Source of the DNA: Nostoc sp. CMAA1605
GTDB lineage: Bacteria > Cyanobacteriota > Cyanobacteriia > Cyanobacteriales > Nostocaceae
NCBI RefSeq assembly: GCF_021596505.1
Contig: NZ_PJIZ01000044.1
Span: forward strand, 1-43,896
Length of the DNA stretch: 43,896 nucleotides
Reading direction: 5' to 3'
Position 1 is the stretch's first letter. Every line of letters starts with the position of its first letter. The notes beneath the pieces were generated by a model. It searched no databases. It was not told the DNA's origin and saw nothing but the letters and a program-made list of their open reading frames with translations. A program made the position numbers and the translations under genes. This document shows, piece by piece, positions 16,211 through 25,190 of the stretch.

Positions 16211-16843
16211 CTAATACTTTTGCAATAAAGCCGACAAAGAATTATGTTTACGCCAATCAACTAAATCAGCTAAGGATTCCTTACCCCTATCTAAAGGGTG
16301 CTTTTGTTCTGGCGGTAGAACCTTCATAGCAGATGTTTGGCGTGAGTACATAGGCGCGATCGCCCTTATGGGTTGTGCCGATGCAAAAACTGGCTGGGGT
16401 TTTACAGTCCGCCTAGCTATTCTTTGACGGCGATTAACTGTTGATGTCCGAGTTGTCACCACACGTTGATTTGCCACTGTAGCAGGTTGTTTAGGCTGGT
16501 TAATTAACCGGAGAATCACCCAGCAACCACTAGCACAACTAAAAGCGATCGCCACAACCATCCACAATGGGATAGGATTACTCACATCGGTATTAGCACT
16601 AACAGGTACTTCTACCACAGCCGGAACTGATTCTGACTCTGGCTGTTCCACATCACTCACATAAATTATGCTATGCAAAGCCAGAGTCGCAGATCCTATA
16701 CACGTTGCTAACAAACCGATCAATAACAGCAAAGGATGGCGTGTCAGCAGAAACATAAAAAAGTTGAACCTTCTTTTTTTCGATTCTGCTTTGGTTTTAT
16801 TTACCTGGGTTAGCTCATGCTGTAAGCTTTGACTGTTTTCCAT
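16211..16843 (-). CDS. Hypothetical membrane protein with two transmembrane helices
   Basis: 210 residues from ATG 16843 (a TTG two codons earlier is possible). A basic N-terminal cytoplasmic stretch (K-K-R-R-F-N) leads to a first helix (about 34-58). An acidic Glu/Val loop (about 60-88) leads to a second helix (about 92-112). A basic, Arg/Gln-rich tail of about 95 residues ends in L-L-Q-K-Y. No known domain seen. Two helices with a periplasmic or lumenal loop suggest a membrane anchor or scaffold; this is inference. Confidence 0.65.
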   Translation of the reverse strand: MENSQSLQHELTQVNKTKAESKKRRFNFFMFLLTRHPLLLLIGLLATCIGSATLALHSIIYVSDVEQPESESVPAVVEVPVSANTDVSNPIPLWMVVAIAFSCASGCWVILRLINQPKQPATVANQRVVTTRTSTVNRRQRIARRTVKPQPVFASAQPIRAIAPMYSRQTSAMKVLPPEQKHPLDRGKESLADLVDWRKHNSLSALLQKY

Positions 16844-16962
16844 GATCAATTACAGATTGTTTCCCCTCTAGTCCATAGATTGTACTAAAGGGGCGCGCTA
16901 TCAGGTATCCGTAGCCAATTTTCAAAGTATAGTAACTTTTTTGTGCTATCTAGGCTACAAAA

Positions 16963-17011
16963 TGGGGCATGGGGCATGGGGCATCGGGCATGGGGAATTG
17001 GGCATGGGGTA
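16963..17011. repeat. GGGGCAT heptamer array
   Basis: Six to seven units of GGGGCAT and variants (GGGCATC, GGGGAATT). The apparent ORF across it encodes Gly/His/Met repeats and is not a gene. Confidence 0.75.
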
Positions 17012-17070
17012 CATACACTCAATGCTCTATTTAATCGTGCTTTTTACCTTTTACCTTTTACCTTTTGCCT

Positions 17071-18171
17071 TTATTGATGTCTCTCTAATGCCAACTGAAT
17101 TAAACGATCCACTAATTCTGGGAAGGGAACGCCGCTATAAGACCAGAGTTGAGGATACATACTAGTAGCTGTGAATCCAGGTAAAGTGTTAATCTCATTG
17201 ATCAAGACTTCTCCGGTGGCTTCCACATAGAAAAAATCTACCCTGGATAAACCTGCGGCATCAACGGCAGCAAAGGCTTTTATGGCTAATTCTTGGACTT
17301 GGCGACTAATTTCGTCGGGGATGGATGCGGGTATCAGTAAATCTGCTTTACCTTCAGTATATTTAGTTTCATAATCGTAGAAGTCGCTATTGAACGTAAT
17401 CTCTCCAACGACAGAGGCTTGGGGGTTGTCATTACCTAAAACGGCACATTCTACTTCTCTAGCTGTAACTCCGGCTTCTACAATAATGCGACGGTCATAA
17501 CTAGCGGCTTGATCTAAAGCTGCTTCTAATTCATGGCGCGATCGCACTTTACTAATCCCCACCGATGAACCAAGGTTGGCAGGTTTGACAAAGCAAGGAT
17601 AGCCCAATTCCGCCTCAATGTCGTCGCACAATTTCGGAAACACGCAAGGATTTGACCACACCTGCGCTCTCGTAACGGCTTTATATTTTACTTGAGGTAT
17701 GCCTGCTTGCTCAAAGGCCATTTTCATGGCTATTTTATCCATCCCCAAAGCCGAACCTAACACCCCAGAACCGACAAACGGCACTTGCATTAAAGTCAGT
17801 AACCCTTGAATCGTCCCGTCTTCCCCATTCGGCCCATGCAGAATCGGAAACCACACATCTACTTCTGCAACTTGAGAGGGTGATTGCCAACGCTCAAGGG
17901 CTGGGGTTTTACCATGAGAAACTAAATCATGTGTTTCGGAAACTGGACTATTGGGTACATCTAACAATGGTACACCTGATTGCAGAACTTGTTGCGGGGC
18001 TTCGCCTGCTAGCCAACGGCCGTTTTTTTCGATATAAAAGGGCAATATTTCGTACTTATCACCATTTTCCACCGCACTGAGAGCTTTAGCGATCGCCCGT
18101 GCGGAACTAATAGAAACTTCATGTTCTCCAGAACGACCACCAAACAGTAATCCTACCCGCAACTTGTTCAT
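17071..18171 (-). CDS. ddl: D-alanine--D-alanine ligase
   Basis: 366 residues. The enzyme makes the D-Ala-D-Ala dipeptide for peptidoglycan with ATP. The N-terminal [12 protein letters not shown] (about 9-20) is the signature of the first substrate site. The ATP-grasp region has [11 protein letters not shown] near residue 197, and metal ligands are in E-I-N-T-L-P-G-F-T near 329. Length matches the DdlA-type group with the inserted segment after residue 45. The start ATG 18171 gives the conserved M-N-K-L-R-V-G. It is a single gene and should be essential unless a second ddl exists. Confidence 0.95.
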   Translation of the reverse strand: MNKLRVGLLFGGRSGEHEVSISSARAIAKALSAVENGDKYEILPFYIEKNGRWLAGEAPQQVLQSGVPLLDVPNSPVSETHDLVSHGKTPALERWQSPSQVAEVDVWFPILHGPNGEDGTIQGLLTLMQVPFVGSGVLGSALGMDKIAMKMAFEQAGIPQVKYKAVTRAQVWSNPCVFPKLCDDIEAELGYPCFVKPANLGSSVGISKVRSRHELEAALDQAASYDRRIIVEAGVTAREVECAVLGNDNPQASVVGEITFNSDFYDYETKYTEGKADLLIPASIPDEISRQVQELAIKAFAAVDAAGLSRVDFFYVEATGEVLINEINTLPGFTATSMYPQLWSYSGVPFPELVDRLIQLALERHQ

Positions 18172-18252
18172 TACTTTTACCTCTACACTCCTGACGCAGA
18201 TAGCGTATCACCGAATCAAAAAAATGTAAAAAACCCATCCCGAAAAACTCTC

Positions 18253-18380
18253 AGGGACTTCCAACTAAAAAAATATACAATCGCCTTAGCGAGCAGGGGG
18301 AGCAGGGGAAGCAGGGGGAGAAAGAATCTTCTCATCATCTTTGCTATCAACATTGGATAATTTATTTTCTGGAAGTCCCT
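18253..18380. repeat. Possible 128-bp element with 11-bp inverted ends
   Basis: AGGGACTTCCA (18253-18263) and TGGAAGTCCCT (18370-18380) are exact inverted repeats. The interior contains a GAGCAGGGG heptamer-like tract near 18290-18320 and no ORF. It could be a MITE or a chance fold-back in the ddl/acyltransferase intergenic space (18172-18448), which otherwise holds only promoters. Confidence 0.45.
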
Positions 18381-18448
18381 CAGCATACTTTAGCGTTTAA
18401 TCTCTTCGACCATTTCCCAGGCAATAAAACTGCTGCTAAAATGCCTAA

Positions 18449-19309
18449 ATGTTAACAAAGCAACGTCCCCAAATCACCGAACCTGGATGGTCTTTAAATG
18501 AAAGAGATCCAGAGTTTATCAAGTCCATCATGCCCGTTTTGGGTTTCTTCTACCATTACTACTTCCGTGTGCAAACCAGTGGTTGGGAACATATCCAGCC
18601 ACAGGAAAAAGTGTTAATTGTTGGTTCTCACAATGGGGGACTAGCCGCGCCGGATATGTTGATGATGATGTATGACTGGTTTCGCCGCTTTGGTGTCGAA
18701 AAACCTGCGTATGGTTTAATGCACCCCAAAGCGTGGCAAATTAGTCTTCCAGTCGCACAATTAGCCTCCAAAACTGGCGCAGTCATGGCTCATCCCAAAA
18801 TGGCGATCGCAGCTTTGCGTTCTGGTGCTAGTGTATTGGTATATCCCGGCGGTGCGGAAGACGTATTTCGCCCCCATAATTTACGCAATCAAATTTATTT
18901 TGCGGGCAGGCAAGGTTTTATCAAATTAGCATTGCGGGAAAACGTGCCAATCGTACCTGCAATTTCCTATGGGGCGCATGATACATTGATTGTCTTAGCT
19001 GACATATACAAGGTAGTGTCACAGTTGCATGATTGGGGAATGCCTTGGTTGTTGAATATTGATCCAGAAGTATTTCCCATTTATTTAGGCTGGCCTTGGG
19101 GATTAGCAATAGGCCCCTTACCTAACATTCCTTTCCCTGTGCAGATTCACACCAGAGTTTGTCCACCCATTATATTTGAACGCTACGGGCGAGAAGCTGC
19201 AAGCGATCGCGAATACGTCAACGAATGTTATCAATTAGTAGTCACTAAAATGCAGCAAGAATTAGACCAATTAGTCTTAGAAAATTCCCAATCCCAAACT
19301 CAATCATAA
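18449..19309 (+). CDS. Lysophospholipid acyltransferase family protein (MGAT/DGAT-like)
   Basis: 286 residues. The block G-S-H-N-G-G-L-A-A-P-D near residue 68 replaces the H-x4-D acyltransferase motif, as in the MGAT-like branch of the LPLAT superfamily. V-Y-P-G-G-A-E-D-V-F near 132 is the second conserved block. F-I-K-L-A-L near 155 and V-P-I-V-P-A near 165 complete the fold. It would acylate a glycerolipid, quinol or similar alcohol at the membrane; the acceptor cannot be read from sequence. The start ATG 18449 follows an AT-rich leader. The C-terminal tail (S-Q-S-Q-T-Q-S) looks disordered. Confidence 0.75.
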   Translation: MLTKQRPQITEPGWSLNERDPEFIKSIMPVLGFFYHYYFRVQTSGWEHIQPQEKVLIVGSHNGGLAAPDMLMMMYDWFRRFGVEKPAYGLMHPKAWQISLPVAQLASKTGAVMAHPKMAIAALRSGASVLVYPGGAEDVFRPHNLRNQIYFAGRQGFIKLALRENVPIVPAISYGAHDTLIVLADIYKVVSQLHDWGMPWLLNIDPEVFPIYLGWPWGLAIGPLPNIPFPVQIHTRVCPPIIFERYGREAASDREYVNECYQLVVTKMQQELDQLVLENSQSQTQS

Positions 19310-19354
19310 AATCAAGCCTTTGAGACTTGATATAAAATTTCTACGCATATTTCC

Positions 19355-21004
19355 CTATTCCCCAGTCCCCAGTCCCCAATCCCCATTCCCCATAACCGGT
19401 AACAAAACCTGAGAAGCACCACAATCAACAGTCAACGTGATGATTTGGGCATTCATCAAACTCTCACTACTCAATACAGCCCCATTGCCAGAGTTCATTG
19501 TATACGCTGGGTAACACGCTAAACTCAAACTCAAACGCAAACAATTACCTTTGGCTATGCGTATACATATTGGCTGTAATTCTATCTTTCTAGTGATGCT
19601 GTGTTTCCCATCTCGGCAATGTAAATAACCTTGCGTCATGTTAAAAACTCTGCCATCAGGATCAACTTGCGACAACACAGCACACAAATCATAACTATCT
19701 TGGTCTGATTGACAGCAGATTTCTACTAATACATCGCCCAAGAGACTTAAATCTGCGGTTAAAGGTGCGCTGGTGTAGGTTAAAACGTCAGACCGACAAT
19801 CAATCTGCGATCGCTCAAACACACCAGCCGGCATCCCTGCATGACCTCCTACTGCCGGCACAGGTCGCCAAGGGTCGTGGACTAATACATCTGGGGTATG
19901 GGATATGGGGTATGGGGCATGGGAAATCAGTTTTCCTGCATCTTCTCTAATACTAGCTAGTCCTGTACTTGACAAAAAATAGTATTTGTGTGATGGTGTG
20001 ATCAAGCTGGAGAGTTTCTGCCAAACATTGCTACCAATTTCAAACAAGCATACAGGAGGCTGATCCAATAAGCCCGTATCTACACCCTTAAGAAACTGGT
20101 CAAACCAACGAATCTGCATTTCGTCTATGGGACTAGCTGCTAGTTGACCAAAATCAGCCGCACCAACTTTTCGTCCCCAAGGTAAATGCGCCCAAGGGCC
20201 GATAATTAAATGTTGGGGAGTAGCTGCACAGGCTACCATATCTTTGTAGAGGTGCAGTGTTCCGCGCAGATAGGTATCAAACCAACCACCGATATGTAAC
20301 ATCGGTAAATCAACCCCTGCAAAATGGCTTTTGGGTGAAAGTTCTTGCCAATAGTCATCAGGTTCGCTATGGGCTACCCAATCGTGATAAAAAGATTCTG
20401 GCGCGAGTTGTTGGAGAATTTCAGGACTATTTAGCGGCAGATTGCGGGATGCAGCTAATAAGGCTTGATATGCTGCTTGATCACCACGTAATCTGGCTGT
20501 TTCTGTTGCCAATTGTACCGCCCACGCTAAGTTAGTGTGCAAACAAAATGCACCACCTTCATAAGCCCAATCAGCATACAAATCATAGCCAATCATCGCC
20601 GGACAAATAGTTTTCAAGGCTGGGGGTTTGGCGATCGCGGCATATAATTGAGTCATTCCCTGATAGGAAAAGCCGTACATTCCCACCATACCATTACTAT
20701 TCGGTAGACTCGCAGCCCAATTTATACTATCTGCACCGTCAGCAACCTCATGCTGGAACAACTGAAATTCACCCTGGGAAGTACCACGTCCCCGCACATC
20801 TTGAATCACAACAATATAGCCATGAGCCGCATACCACATAGGATGAGCATAAACCACAGTGGATGCGATCGCTCTCCCATAGGGCTGTCGCATCAATAAT
20901 ACAGGAAACTCACCTGCTGCATCAGGGCGATAGATATCTGCGTCAAGGCGTACACCATCGCGAGTGTACATAGAGGCCGTTTCTTTGGGAAGGATTCTGT
21001 ACAT
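19355..21004 (-). CDS. CocE/NonD family alpha/beta hydrolase
   Basis: About 549 residues from ATG 21004 (a TTG three codons earlier is possible). The nucleophile elbow is G-F-S-Y-Q-G near residue 112. Asp is probably in G-G-W-F-D near 240 and His in G-P-W-A-H near 275. The second half is the jelly-roll domain of X-Pro dipeptidyl-peptidase/cocaine-esterase proteins. It hydrolyses an ester or amide; substrate unknown. Around 19892-19925 a heptamer-derived insert codes S-H-A-P-Y-P-I-S-H-T-P in frame, and the last dozen residues (G-N-G-D-W-G-L-G) are also repeat-derived. Confidence 0.85.
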   Translation of the reverse strand: MYRILPKETASMYTRDGVRLDADIYRPDAAGEFPVLLMRQPYGRAIASTVVYAHPMWYAAHGYIVVIQDVRGRGTSQGEFQLFQHEVADGADSINWAASLPNSNGMVGMYGFSYQGMTQLYAAIAKPPALKTICPAMIGYDLYADWAYEGGAFCLHTNLAWAVQLATETARLRGDQAAYQALLAASRNLPLNSPEILQQLAPESFYHDWVAHSEPDDYWQELSPKSHFAGVDLPMLHIGGWFDTYLRGTLHLYKDMVACAATPQHLIIGPWAHLPWGRKVGAADFGQLAASPIDEMQIRWFDQFLKGVDTGLLDQPPVCLFEIGSNVWQKLSSLITPSHKYYFLSSTGLASIREDAGKLISHAPYPISHTPDVLVHDPWRPVPAVGGHAGMPAGVFERSQIDCRSDVLTYTSAPLTADLSLLGDVLVEICCQSDQDSYDLCAVLSQVDPDGRVFNMTQGYLHCRDGKHSITRKIELQPICIRIAKGNCLRLSLSLACYPAYTMNSGNGAVLSSESLMNAQIITLTVDCGASQVLLPVMGNGDWGLGTGE

Positions 21005-21159
21005 GACTTGCAATGAGAAAAAAAATCAGCCATCCATACCGATAGCTGAATTCTGCAAAATCATATCCTATTTGTCAATCAATACCATCAACTCAAATTC
21101 ACAACCCAAAAATCAAAACATCTCTCTCTAAATTCCCAGTCCCCTAATTCCCCAATACC

Positions 21160-21426
21160 TCAACCCTGCTGCACTCGTCGCTCAAATTCCTCACGGGTGT
21201 TTTCCACAACTTTTAAAGCAGATGTATAGATACCCTCATTTTCCTGCTTTAACCAATTCAAAAGACGAGACATCTGGGCATTTCTTAAATCTAAGTCTGT
21301 CTGAAAAATAATAGAAGTCGCCATTACCTGAGCGTACTGAGGTGGATGTCCTTGCTCTACAAAAGTAGCAATTAGTCCCGCTAAGGCTCCGTGACGTGCT
21401 TGATCAGAGGAAGCTTCTGTAGACAT
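21160..21426 (-). CDS. Small hypothetical protein
   Basis: 88 residues from ATG 21426 (M-S-T-E-A-S-S-D-Q); an ORF start 11 codons earlier has a hydrophobic stretch that looks non-coding. Helical throughout, with no Cys and no membrane segment. L-R-N-A-Q-M-S-R-L-L-N-W-L-K is an amphipathic helix. No family recognised. It is divergent from gvpA, 388 bp away. Confidence 0.55.
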   Translation of the reverse strand: MSTEASSDQARHGALAGLIATFVEQGHPPQYAQVMATSIIFQTDLDLRNAQMSRLLNWLKQENEGIYTSALKVVENTREEFERRVQQG

Positions 21427-21814
21427 GATGTTGTTCAAAAAAATAATCGTTGAAAACATCCTATGTTATGTTCCTAAACTTTTAAAAACCGTATTATTAC
21501 TTAATTTGATCCAATTTTTATAGGAGAGCAACCACTATTGGGTTTTAGAAAAAAATACTTTAAAAACAACAAAAAAAACAAATTTGCAGATTAAAACTAA
21601 CATTTTTCAGCAAAAATATTTTAAAAATATACAACTAAAACTGAAAACGTACATTTTTATTGTTTCAGTGTGTTTCTTTTTGTATTTCTTTACAAATTTC
21701 CTCCTGTCAAAGTCTTTACATTCATGAAGAGACGCGTCTAATATTGATTCAGTAAGACGCAGGCAACCGCCGAGCTAATACTGAAAATCAACAATGAGTT
21801 TAAGGTGTAAAACA
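21427..21814. other. AT-rich regulatory region upstream of gvpA
   Basis: A 388-bp gap with no gene. It is strongly A/T-rich between 21480 and 21710 (long A and T tracts that may bend DNA). It carries a candidate promoter at 21715-21744 and the leader of gvpA, and it separates gvpA from the divergent gene ending upstream at 21426. Confidence 0.6.
21715..21744 (+). promoter_or_regulatory. Candidate gvpA promoter with overlapping palindrome
   Basis: TTTACA (21715-21720) and TAATAT (21739-21744) are separated by 18 bases, a good sigma-70-type arrangement. The perfect palindrome AGACGCGTCT (21730-21739) fills the spacer next to the -10 and could be an operator. The predicted transcript would start near 21751, about 64 bases before the gvpA ATG. 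Confidence 0.45.
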
Positions 21815-22030
21815 ATGGCAGTAGAAAAAACTAATTCTTCCTCCAGCTTGGCAGAAGTTATTGATCGTATCTTAGACAAAGGTATCGTTGTAGATGCTTG
21901 GGTTCGTGTTTCTTTAGTTGGTATTGAACTATTAGCAATTGAAGCCCGCATCGTGATTGCATCCGTAGAAACCTATCTGAAATATGCAGAAGCAGTAGGT
22001 CTAACACAATCCGCCGCAATGCCTGCTTAA
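21815..22030 (+). CDS. gvpA: Gas vesicle structural protein GvpA, copy 1
   Basis: 71 residues, the main shell protein forming the ribbed wall. The sequence begins [17 protein letters not shown] and has the amphipathic helix/beta-hairpin core [12 protein letters not shown] and [11 protein letters not shown]. It is essentially the standard cyanobacterial GvpA. ATG 21815 is chosen, with AAGG upstream; an in-frame ATG seven codons earlier is not part of mature GvpA. It is the first of three copies encoding identical proteins, with synonymous differences only. Confidence 0.97.
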   Translation: MAVEKTNSSSSLAEVIDRILDKGIVVDAWVRVSLVGIELLAIEARIVIASVETYLKYAEAVGLTQSAAMPA

Positions 22031-22047
22031 TTATTCAGTAGATTCTC

Positions 22048-22084
22048 GAATATCACAGTGAGCTAGTTAGCACTTGTGATATTC
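22048..22084 (+). terminator. Hairpin after gvpA copy 1
   Basis: GAATATCACA (22048-22057) pairs perfectly with TGTGATATTC (22075-22084). No uridine run follows, so it may stabilise or process the abundant gvpA mRNA rather than terminate it fully. Confidence 0.5.
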
Positions 22085-22134
22085 CACACTCTTACGGTTC
22101 AACTCACAAACAACATTACTTAAGGTACAAAATC

Positions 22135-22350
22135 ATGGCAGTTGAAAAAACCAATTCCTCCTCCAGCTTGGCAGAAGTTATCGACCGTATCTTAGACAAA
22201 GGTATCGTTGTAGATGCTTGGGTTCGTGTTTCTTTAGTTGGTATTGAACTATTAGCAATCGAAGCCCGCATCGTGATTGCATCCGTAGAAACCTACCTGA
22301 AATATGCAGAAGCAGTAGGTCTAACACAGTCCGCCGCAATGCCTGCTTAA
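22135..22350 (+). CDS. gvpA: Gas vesicle structural protein GvpA, copy 2
   Basis: 71 residues identical to copy 1. AAGG lies about 10 bases upstream of ATG 22135. Third-position differences such as GTT for GTA at codon 3 show the copies are separate, not duplicated reads. It should add to GvpA dosage, since the shell needs thousands of subunits. Confidence 0.97.
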   Translation: MAVEKTNSSSSLAEVIDRILDKGIVVDAWVRVSLVGIELLAIEARIVIASVETYLKYAEAVGLTQSAAMPA

Positions 22351-22367
22351 TTATTCAGTAGATTCTC

Positions 22368-22404
22368 GAATATCACAGTTAGCTAGTTAGCACTTGTGAT
22401 ATTC
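22368..22404 (+). terminator. Hairpin after gvpA copy 2
   Basis: The same perfect GAATATCACA/TGTGATATTC stem as after copy 1, displaced by exactly 320 bp. It is missing after copy 3. Confidence 0.5.
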
Positions 22405-22454
22405 CACATTCTCACGGTTCAATTCACAAACAACATTACTTAAGGTACAAAATC

Positions 22455-22670
22455 ATGGCAGTTGAAAAAACTAATTCCTCCTCCAGCTTGGCAGAAGTTA
22501 TCGACCGTATCTTAGACAAAGGTATCGTTGTAGATGCTTGGGTTCGCGTTTCTTTAGTTGGTATTGAATTATTAGCAATTGAAGCCCGTATCGTGATTGC
22601 ATCCGTAGAAACCTACTTGAAATATGCAGAAGCAGTAGGTCTCACACAGTCTGCCGCAATGCCTGCTTAA
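22455..22670 (+). CDS. gvpA: Gas vesicle structural protein GvpA, copy 3
   Basis: 71 residues identical to copies 1 and 2. The 3' flank diverges from the other copies right after the stop codon. A 12-bp hairpin (22793-22829) lies between this copy and gvpC. Confidence 0.97.
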   Translation: MAVEKTNSSSSLAEVIDRILDKGIVVDAWVRVSLVGIELLAIEARIVIASVETYLKYAEAVGLTQSAAMPA

Positions 22671-22792
22671 TTATTCAGAATTACCTAATTTGTAATCCTG
22701 ATATTTATTCTGCTTTTGTTCGCTCATCCTGATACTTCTAAATCAAGAATTATCAAAAAGGAATCAGCGAAAAAAAGCAGGTATTCTATGAG

Positions 22793-22829
22793 CTACATTT
22801 ACTGAACATTAACTATCCAGTAAATGTAG
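22793..22829 (+). terminator. Attenuator-like hairpin between gvpA and gvpC
   Basis: CTACATTTACTG (22793-22804) and CAGTAAATGTAG (22818-22829) form a perfect 12-bp stem, extendable by two pairs. It stands 37 bases before the gvpC ATG. Partial termination here would produce abundant gvpA mRNA and less gvpA-gvpC mRNA. Confidence 0.55.
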
Positions 22830-22865
22830 TTCCTTGCAGATGTTAATTATATTGCGGAGAACGTC

Positions 22866-23249
22866 ATGACGGCTTTAATACCAAGACTCCGACAAGAGCA
22901 TCAGTCACTTACTGCGGAAGTCCATCAACTATTCAGAGAGACTCGTGAATTCTTGTCCGAGACAAAAGCTAACAGAGAAGAACAAGCTAGAAAGCAAGCA
23001 CAAGAATTACACGCATTCCGTGAAGAACTTGAGTATACAACTCAAGATTTTCTCAAGGAAACAGCTAAAACAAGAGATGCTCAAGCTAAAGCACAAGCAA
23101 AGTTTTTGTATCAGTTCCACCACAACCTGGAGCAAGATACCCACAACTTTTTAGCGACAACGGCAAAGGACAGAGCTAAAAGAGCTAAAGAACAAAGACA
23201 AAATCTGCACCAATTTCGTCAAGATTTGTTTGCTAGCATTTTCGGTTAG
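22866..23249 (+). CDS. gvpC: Gas vesicle outer-surface protein GvpC (three-repeat form)
   Basis: 127 residues. GvpC binds the outer surface of the GvpA shell and stiffens it. After 21 N-terminal residues there are exactly three 33-residue repeats (22-54, 55-87, 88-120), each with a spaced F-L-x-x-T-x-x-x-R near the start and ending in L-x-x-F-x-x-x, then the tail L-F-A-S-I-F-G. The Dolichospermum flos-aquae protein has five repeats (193 residues), so this is a short form. It lies in the usual place after gvpA. Confidence 0.92.
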   Translation: MTALIPRLRQEHQSLTAEVHQLFRETREFLSETKANREEQARKQAQELHAFREELEYTTQDFLKETAKTRDAQAKAQAKFLYQFHHNLEQDTHNFLATTAKDRAKRAKEQRQNLHQFRQDLFASIFG

Positions 23250-23608
23250 TCTTTAGTCAACGCTCTCAAACAATGAAGTGAATTCATTGGCTGTGCTAGA
23301 TAGTAAAACCCCCCTATCTTCCAGGTTAAATACTGGTTAGACAAGGGGGCGAATTCAACAATGAGTTTAATGTAAAACTTTGAATATTTTAAAGTATCGC
23401 TCGATTTAATGCAAGGAGTTATTCAAATATAGCGGTCTACCCTCAAGTTATTAACTAACATTATATAACTCCTACACTCTAAGGGAGTTATTCATATGTA
23501 GATACTATCTAATAGTTTCTATACTTAAAATAACACATAGTTTAACGATTGTGTGTACTCACATCAATTCTTTTATTTGGCAACATTTCTTTACTGCAAC
23601 TTCATCTT
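23250..23608. other. gvpC-gvpN intergenic region with two hairpins
   Basis: A 359-bp gap without a gene. CCCCCT (23311-23316) pairs with AGGGGG (23345-23350) around an inner CCAG/CTGG stem. ATAACTCC (23465-23472) pairs with GGAGTTAT (23484-23491). GGAGTTATTC also occurs at 23415, giving a direct repeat. The first hairpin may end the gvpA-C transcript; the second may belong to a promoter for the gvpN operon. Confidence 0.5.
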
Positions 23609-24676
23609 ATGACCCTCACTGCAAATCATACTGTAAATAATAAAAAAAGAGCCGTTCTTCGTGTTCGTCCTGGACAGTTTGTCGTCACACCAGCAATTGA
23701 GCGAGTGGCAATCCGTGCATTACGTTATCTCACATCAGGGTTTGCCATTCACTTGCGTGGCCCGGCTGGTACAGGGAAAACAACTTTAGCTATGCACTTA
23801 GCTAACTGTCTCGATAGACCAATTATGTTAGTCTTCGGAGACGACGAATTTAAAAGTTCTGACTTAATTGGTAGTGAATCTGGTTACACCCATAAGAAAT
23901 TACTAGACAACTACATTCACAACGTTGTCAAAGTTGAAGATGAACTCAAACAAAATTGGGTTGATTCTCGATTAACTTTAGCTTGTCGTGAAGGTTTGAC
24001 CCTCGTCTATGATGAATTCAACCGTTCTAAACCAGAAGTAAATAACGTCTTACTTTCGGCCTTAGAAGAAAAAATTCTCACCCTGCCCCCTAGCAGCAAC
24101 CAACCAGAATACCTCCACGTCCATCCCCAATTTCGGGCTATCTTTACCTCTAATCCAGAGGAATACTGCGGAGTGCATTCAACGCAAGATGCGCTGATGG
24201 ATAGGTTAGTAACTATTAATATGCCAGAGCCTGATGAACAAACTCAAACTGAGATTATAGTTCATAAAACTGGTATTTCTAGAGAAGATGCTCAGTTAAT
24301 TGCCCGCTTAGTGAAAGCATTCCGTTTAGGAACAGGTGGAGAAAAGACTTCTGGCTTACGGTCTTGTTTGATGATTGCTAAAGTTTGTGCAGAACACAAC
24401 ATTTTAGTGTTATCAGAAAACTCAGATTTTCGAGAAATTTGTGCAGATGTGCTATTTAATCGCACCAATTGGTCTGCTAGTGAAGCTATGACTATTTTCC
24501 TAGAATTGCTCAACCAACTGCATACACAGTCAATCGAAGAATCACATCATGACCCTGCTTCAGATGAAGCAGTGAATGAGTCAGAAGAAGAGGTAAAGGA
24601 AGAAAACCCTACGTCTTCTCACCAAAAAGGCTTAGTGATTAACAAAAATATACCTACAACAGAAGAGTCTAATTAA
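23609..24676 (+). CDS. gvpN: Gas vesicle AAA ATPase GvpN
   Basis: 355 residues from ATG 23609; a longer frame to a TTG at 23549 lacks support. This MoxR-type AAA+ protein has Walker [10 protein letters not shown] near residue 50, Walker B-like L-V-Y-D-E-F-N near 133, and the G-S-E-S-G segment. It is needed for efficient gas vesicle growth in other organisms. After the ATPase domain there is an acidic, disordered tail of about 50 residues (E-S-E-E-E-V-K-E-E). It begins the accessory gene run; the gvpJ start lies 3 bases after its stop. Confidence 0.95.
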   Translation: MTLTANHTVNNKKRAVLRVRPGQFVVTPAIERVAIRALRYLTSGFAIHLRGPAGTGKTTLAMHLANCLDRPIMLVFGDDEFKSSDLIGSESGYTHKKLLDNYIHNVVKVEDELKQNWVDSRLTLACREGLTLVYDEFNRSKPEVNNVLLSALEEKILTLPPSSNQPEYLHVHPQFRAIFTSNPEEYCGVHSTQDALMDRLVTINMPEPDEQTQTEIIVHKTGISREDAQLIARLVKAFRLGTGGEKTSGLRSCLMIAKVCAEHNILVLSENSDFREICADVLFNRTNWSASEAMTIFLELLNQLHTQSIEESHHDPASDEAVNESEEEVKEENPTSSHQKGLVINKNIPTTEESN

Positions 24677-24678
24677 TC

Positions 24679-25110
24679 GTGACTACCACTCCACTACAGC
24701 CAACACGTCCTGCGACTAACTCTAGTCGTACAATTTCTACATCCACACAGGGTTCTACCTTAGCAGATATTCTCGAACGGGTGTTAGATAAGGGAATTGT
24801 GATTGCTGGTGATATTTCTGTTTCCATCGCTTCCACGGAACTACTACATATCCGCATTCGTTTGCTAATTTCTTCCGTTGATAAAGCCCGTGAGATGGGT
24901 ATAAATTGGTGGGAAAATGACCCCTATCTCAGTAGTAAGTCTCAAGACTTAATTGCAGAGAACCAACAACTGCATCAACGGCTAGAAAGTTTAGAAACTC
25001 AGTTACGGATGTTGACAGCAGCCAAGGAGCAAGAGACCGTGACATTACCTGCTCATACGGAGAATGAAGTTAGTAGTCCAATAGAAGCAGATTCTCAACT
25101 TGAGGCTTAG
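24679..25110 (+). CDS. gvpJ: Gas vesicle protein GvpJ (GvpA-family minor component)
   Basis: 143 residues starting with GTG at 24679, directly after the gvpN stop. Residues about 23-75 are GvpA-like: T-L-A-D-I-L-E-R-V-L-D-K-G-I-V-I-A-G-D and I-R-L-L-I-S-S-V-D-K-A. A C-terminal tail with a coiled-coil segment (A-E-N-Q-Q-L-H-Q-R-L-E-S-L-E) distinguishes it from GvpA. GvpJ is thought to take part in nucleation or tip formation. Confidence 0.92.
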   Translation: MTTTPLQPTRPATNSSRTISTSTQGSTLADILERVLDKGIVIAGDISVSIASTELLHIRIRLLISSVDKAREMGINWWENDPYLSSKSQDLIAENQQLHQRLESLETQLRMLTAAKEQETVTLPAHTENEVSSPIEADSQLEA

Positions 25111-25190
25111 TTAATTTCTGCAAATATTCAGAGTAATCTGGCCTCAAGATCGCAGTAATTTCCAAAACTTTAGAAAAGGTAGATGGCATT

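Larger units (their letters stand above)
21815..22670 (+). repeat. Three gvpA tandem repeats with a 320-bp period
   Basis: The start codons lie at 21815, 22135 and 22455, exactly 320 bp apart. The spacers after copies 1 and 2 are nearly identical. The similarity ends after the third stop codon at 22670. Confidence 0.95.

Noticed and set aside
16941..17165. 74-codon ORF rich in Gly and His
   Set aside because: Generated by GGGGCAT repeats and antisense to ddl at its end.
21794..21814. Seven-codon N-terminal extension of gvpA copy 1
   Set aside because: Copies 2 and 3 lack it and GvpA always begins M-A-V-E-K-T; the ribosome site lies inside the extension.
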